From an uncultured Ruminococcus sp. (GTDB lineage Bacteria; Bacillota; Clostridia; Oscillospirales; CAG-272): a stretch of DNA of 5,527 nt. Position numbers and translations under genes: made by a program. The notes under the pieces are model-generated. The model was not told the DNA's origin. It ran no database searches and saw only the letters and a list, made by a program, of their open reading frames with translations. Every line of letters begins with the position of its first letter. Within the stretch, counting starts at the first letter, position 1. The DNA lies in NCBI GenBank assembly GCA_902766575.1, contig CACXED010000245.1:1-5527 (forward strand), read 5' to 3'. Below are positions 4,671 to 5,527 of the stretch, one piece after another.

Positions 4671-5527
4671 ATGAACACAAACAGACGCGGGTGGGTCAAG
4701 AACGCGATCATAATCTTTTTGCTGATAATGCTCATCCTGACTTTTTTCTCTAACACGATCATGAACTACTCGCTGCCGGAGGTAGCGGCTCAGTATACCC
4801 AGACCGGAAGCATAACCTCAAAAATCCGCACCAGCGCTACGGTCAAGGCGAACTCGACTCACAAGATCACTATCGACGAGTCGAGAACCGTGCTCGCCGT
4901 CGCAGTCAAGGACGGAGACGACGTTCAGCCGGGCGACGTGCTCTTTTACCTTAAGGACGCCGAGTCCAACGAGCTGAAGGCTGCGCGGGAGACCCTCGCG
5001 TCGCTTGAGAAGCAGTACAAGCTCAAGCAGCTCGAGTCGGGCGTCGATTATTACTCCGACGAGCTTGCGATAAAGCAGAAGCGCGACGAGCTTGAAAAAG
5101 CCAAGACCGCGCTTGAAAAGGTAGAGAACAACGCCGGGCTCGTCGAGCGGCTCACCGAGGAATTAAAGCAGCTGAACGCCGAGCAGAAGGCTCTGAACAA
5201 GCAGATCACCGCTTACAACAATCAGATCTCAAAGCTCAAGGGTCAGGCGGCGGATGTCTCGCTCGACGGCGAGACGACCGCCGAGCGCATCGCAGCGGCT
5301 ACGGTCAAGTTCGACGCGGCTCAGAACGCCTACGACGCGGCGACGGCGAAAAAGGAATCGACCGCAGCGGCTCTTGAGGCTGCCGAAGCGGCTTACGTCA
5401 AGGCTGCCGAGGCCTACGAAGCGCTCTCGCCCGACGGAAGCACCTCCGCAGCGGCTCTCACAGAGCAGATCGACGCGCTGAACAAGAAGATCAGGCGCTA
5501 CAAGGAGGACTATCAGTACGCGATTAA
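4671..5527 (+). CDS. HlyD/MacA-like membrane-fusion (periplasmic adaptor-type) protein, 5' part
   Basis: The first 285 residues are visible; the frame is open to the window edge. AAGGAG (4658-4663) lies 7 nt before the ATG. A basic N-terminus (residues 1-10) and one membrane segment (about 12-27) anchor the protein with the rest outside the membrane. Residues about 45-95 look like the first half of a barrel-sandwich (lipoyl-like) domain, including VKDGDDVQPGDVLFYL (79-94), the typical HlyD/MacA motif. From about 97 on, the chain is charged and heptad-like with many Leu, Lys, Glu and Ala, predicting a long coiled-coil hairpin, interrupted near 198-205 and 252-258. The returning half of the barrel and the beta-barrel domain should follow beyond the window. 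Such adaptors usually work with export ABC (MacB-type) or RND systems. Here it follows two import-type permeases after 42 nt without a terminator, so it is probably in their operon. Its role there is unknown. Confidence 0.85.
   Translation, partial: MNTNRRGWVKNAIIIFLLIMLILTFFSNTIMNYSLPEVAAQYTQTGSITSKIRTSATVKANSTHKITIDESRTVLAVAVKDGDDVQPGDVLFYLKDAESNELKAARETLASLEKQYKLKQLESGVDYYSDELAIKQKRDELEKAKTALEKVENNAGLVERLTEELKQLNAEQKALNKQITAYNNQISKLKGQAADVSLDGETTAERIAAATVKFDAAQNAYDAATAKKESTAAALEAAEAAYVKAAEAYEALSPDGSTSAAALTEQIDALNKKIRRYKEDYQYAI
5292..5456 (+). repeat. Ala-rich low-complexity coiled-coil segment with repeated nonamer
   Basis: GCAGCGGCT occurs three times, at 5292-5300, 5364-5372 and 5448-5456, each in frame and each encoding Ala-Ala-Ala. 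The copies are 24 and 28 codons apart. The surrounding segment is rich in Ala-Ala pairs followed by Tyr or Leu (for example EAAEAAYVKAAEAYEAL), which suggests growth of the coiled coil by short duplications. This is internal to the adaptor gene and not a separate element. Confidence 0.5.

Noticed and set aside
5254..5481. A 75-codon Arg/Ser/Thr-rich plus-strand frame
   Set aside because: It is an off-frame reading of the repetitive coiled-coil part of the adaptor gene, and its biased composition comes from the repeated GCGGCT-like codons.

Overview
The window looks like a chromosomal stretch from a Gram-positive, Clostridia-like bacterium, possibly an uncultured gut or rumen member of the Firmicutes. 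The evidence is strong AGGAGG-type ribosome binding sites, sigma-A promoters with 17-bp spacers, a classic Rho-independent terminator, moderately GC-rich coding DNA with AT-rich control regions, and gene families common in carbohydrate-using Clostridia. This assignment is inference; no rRNA or marker gene is present.

Left part (1-2529): an AraC-family regulator runs leftward off the window edge. Its DNA-binding C-terminus is cut off. It diverges from a rightward two-gene unit made of a nucleoside hydrolase-family protein (726-1646) and, 22 nt later, a cytoplasmic endonuclease/exonuclease/phosphatase (EEP) family enzyme (1669-2442). The 218-nt divergent region holds a very good leftward promoter and small repeats, but only a weak rightward promoter candidate, which fits a positively regulated target. 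The unit ends in a hairpin at 2451-2476 and a textbook intrinsic terminator at 2496-2529.

Right part (2534-5527): immediately after the terminator comes a near-consensus promoter (TTGACA-17-TATTAT). A perfect 9-bp inverted repeat lies over its predicted transcription start, followed by a leader of about 190 nt. The leader feeds an operon of two MalF/MalG-type (CUT1-like) ABC permeases that overlap by 4 nt, then a HlyD/MacA-like membrane-fusion (adaptor) protein that runs off the right edge. No solute-binding protein and no ATPase gene is in view.

Together the window suggests two adjacent but separately transcribed modules: a locally regulated cytoplasmic hydrolase pair acting on a nucleoside-like or phosphoester substrate, and a membrane operon pairing import-type permeases with an adaptor usually associated with export or envelope-spanning machines. 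That pairing and the leader/operator before it are the most interesting parts of the window. No tRNA, rRNA, CRISPR array, insertion sequence or attachment site was seen.
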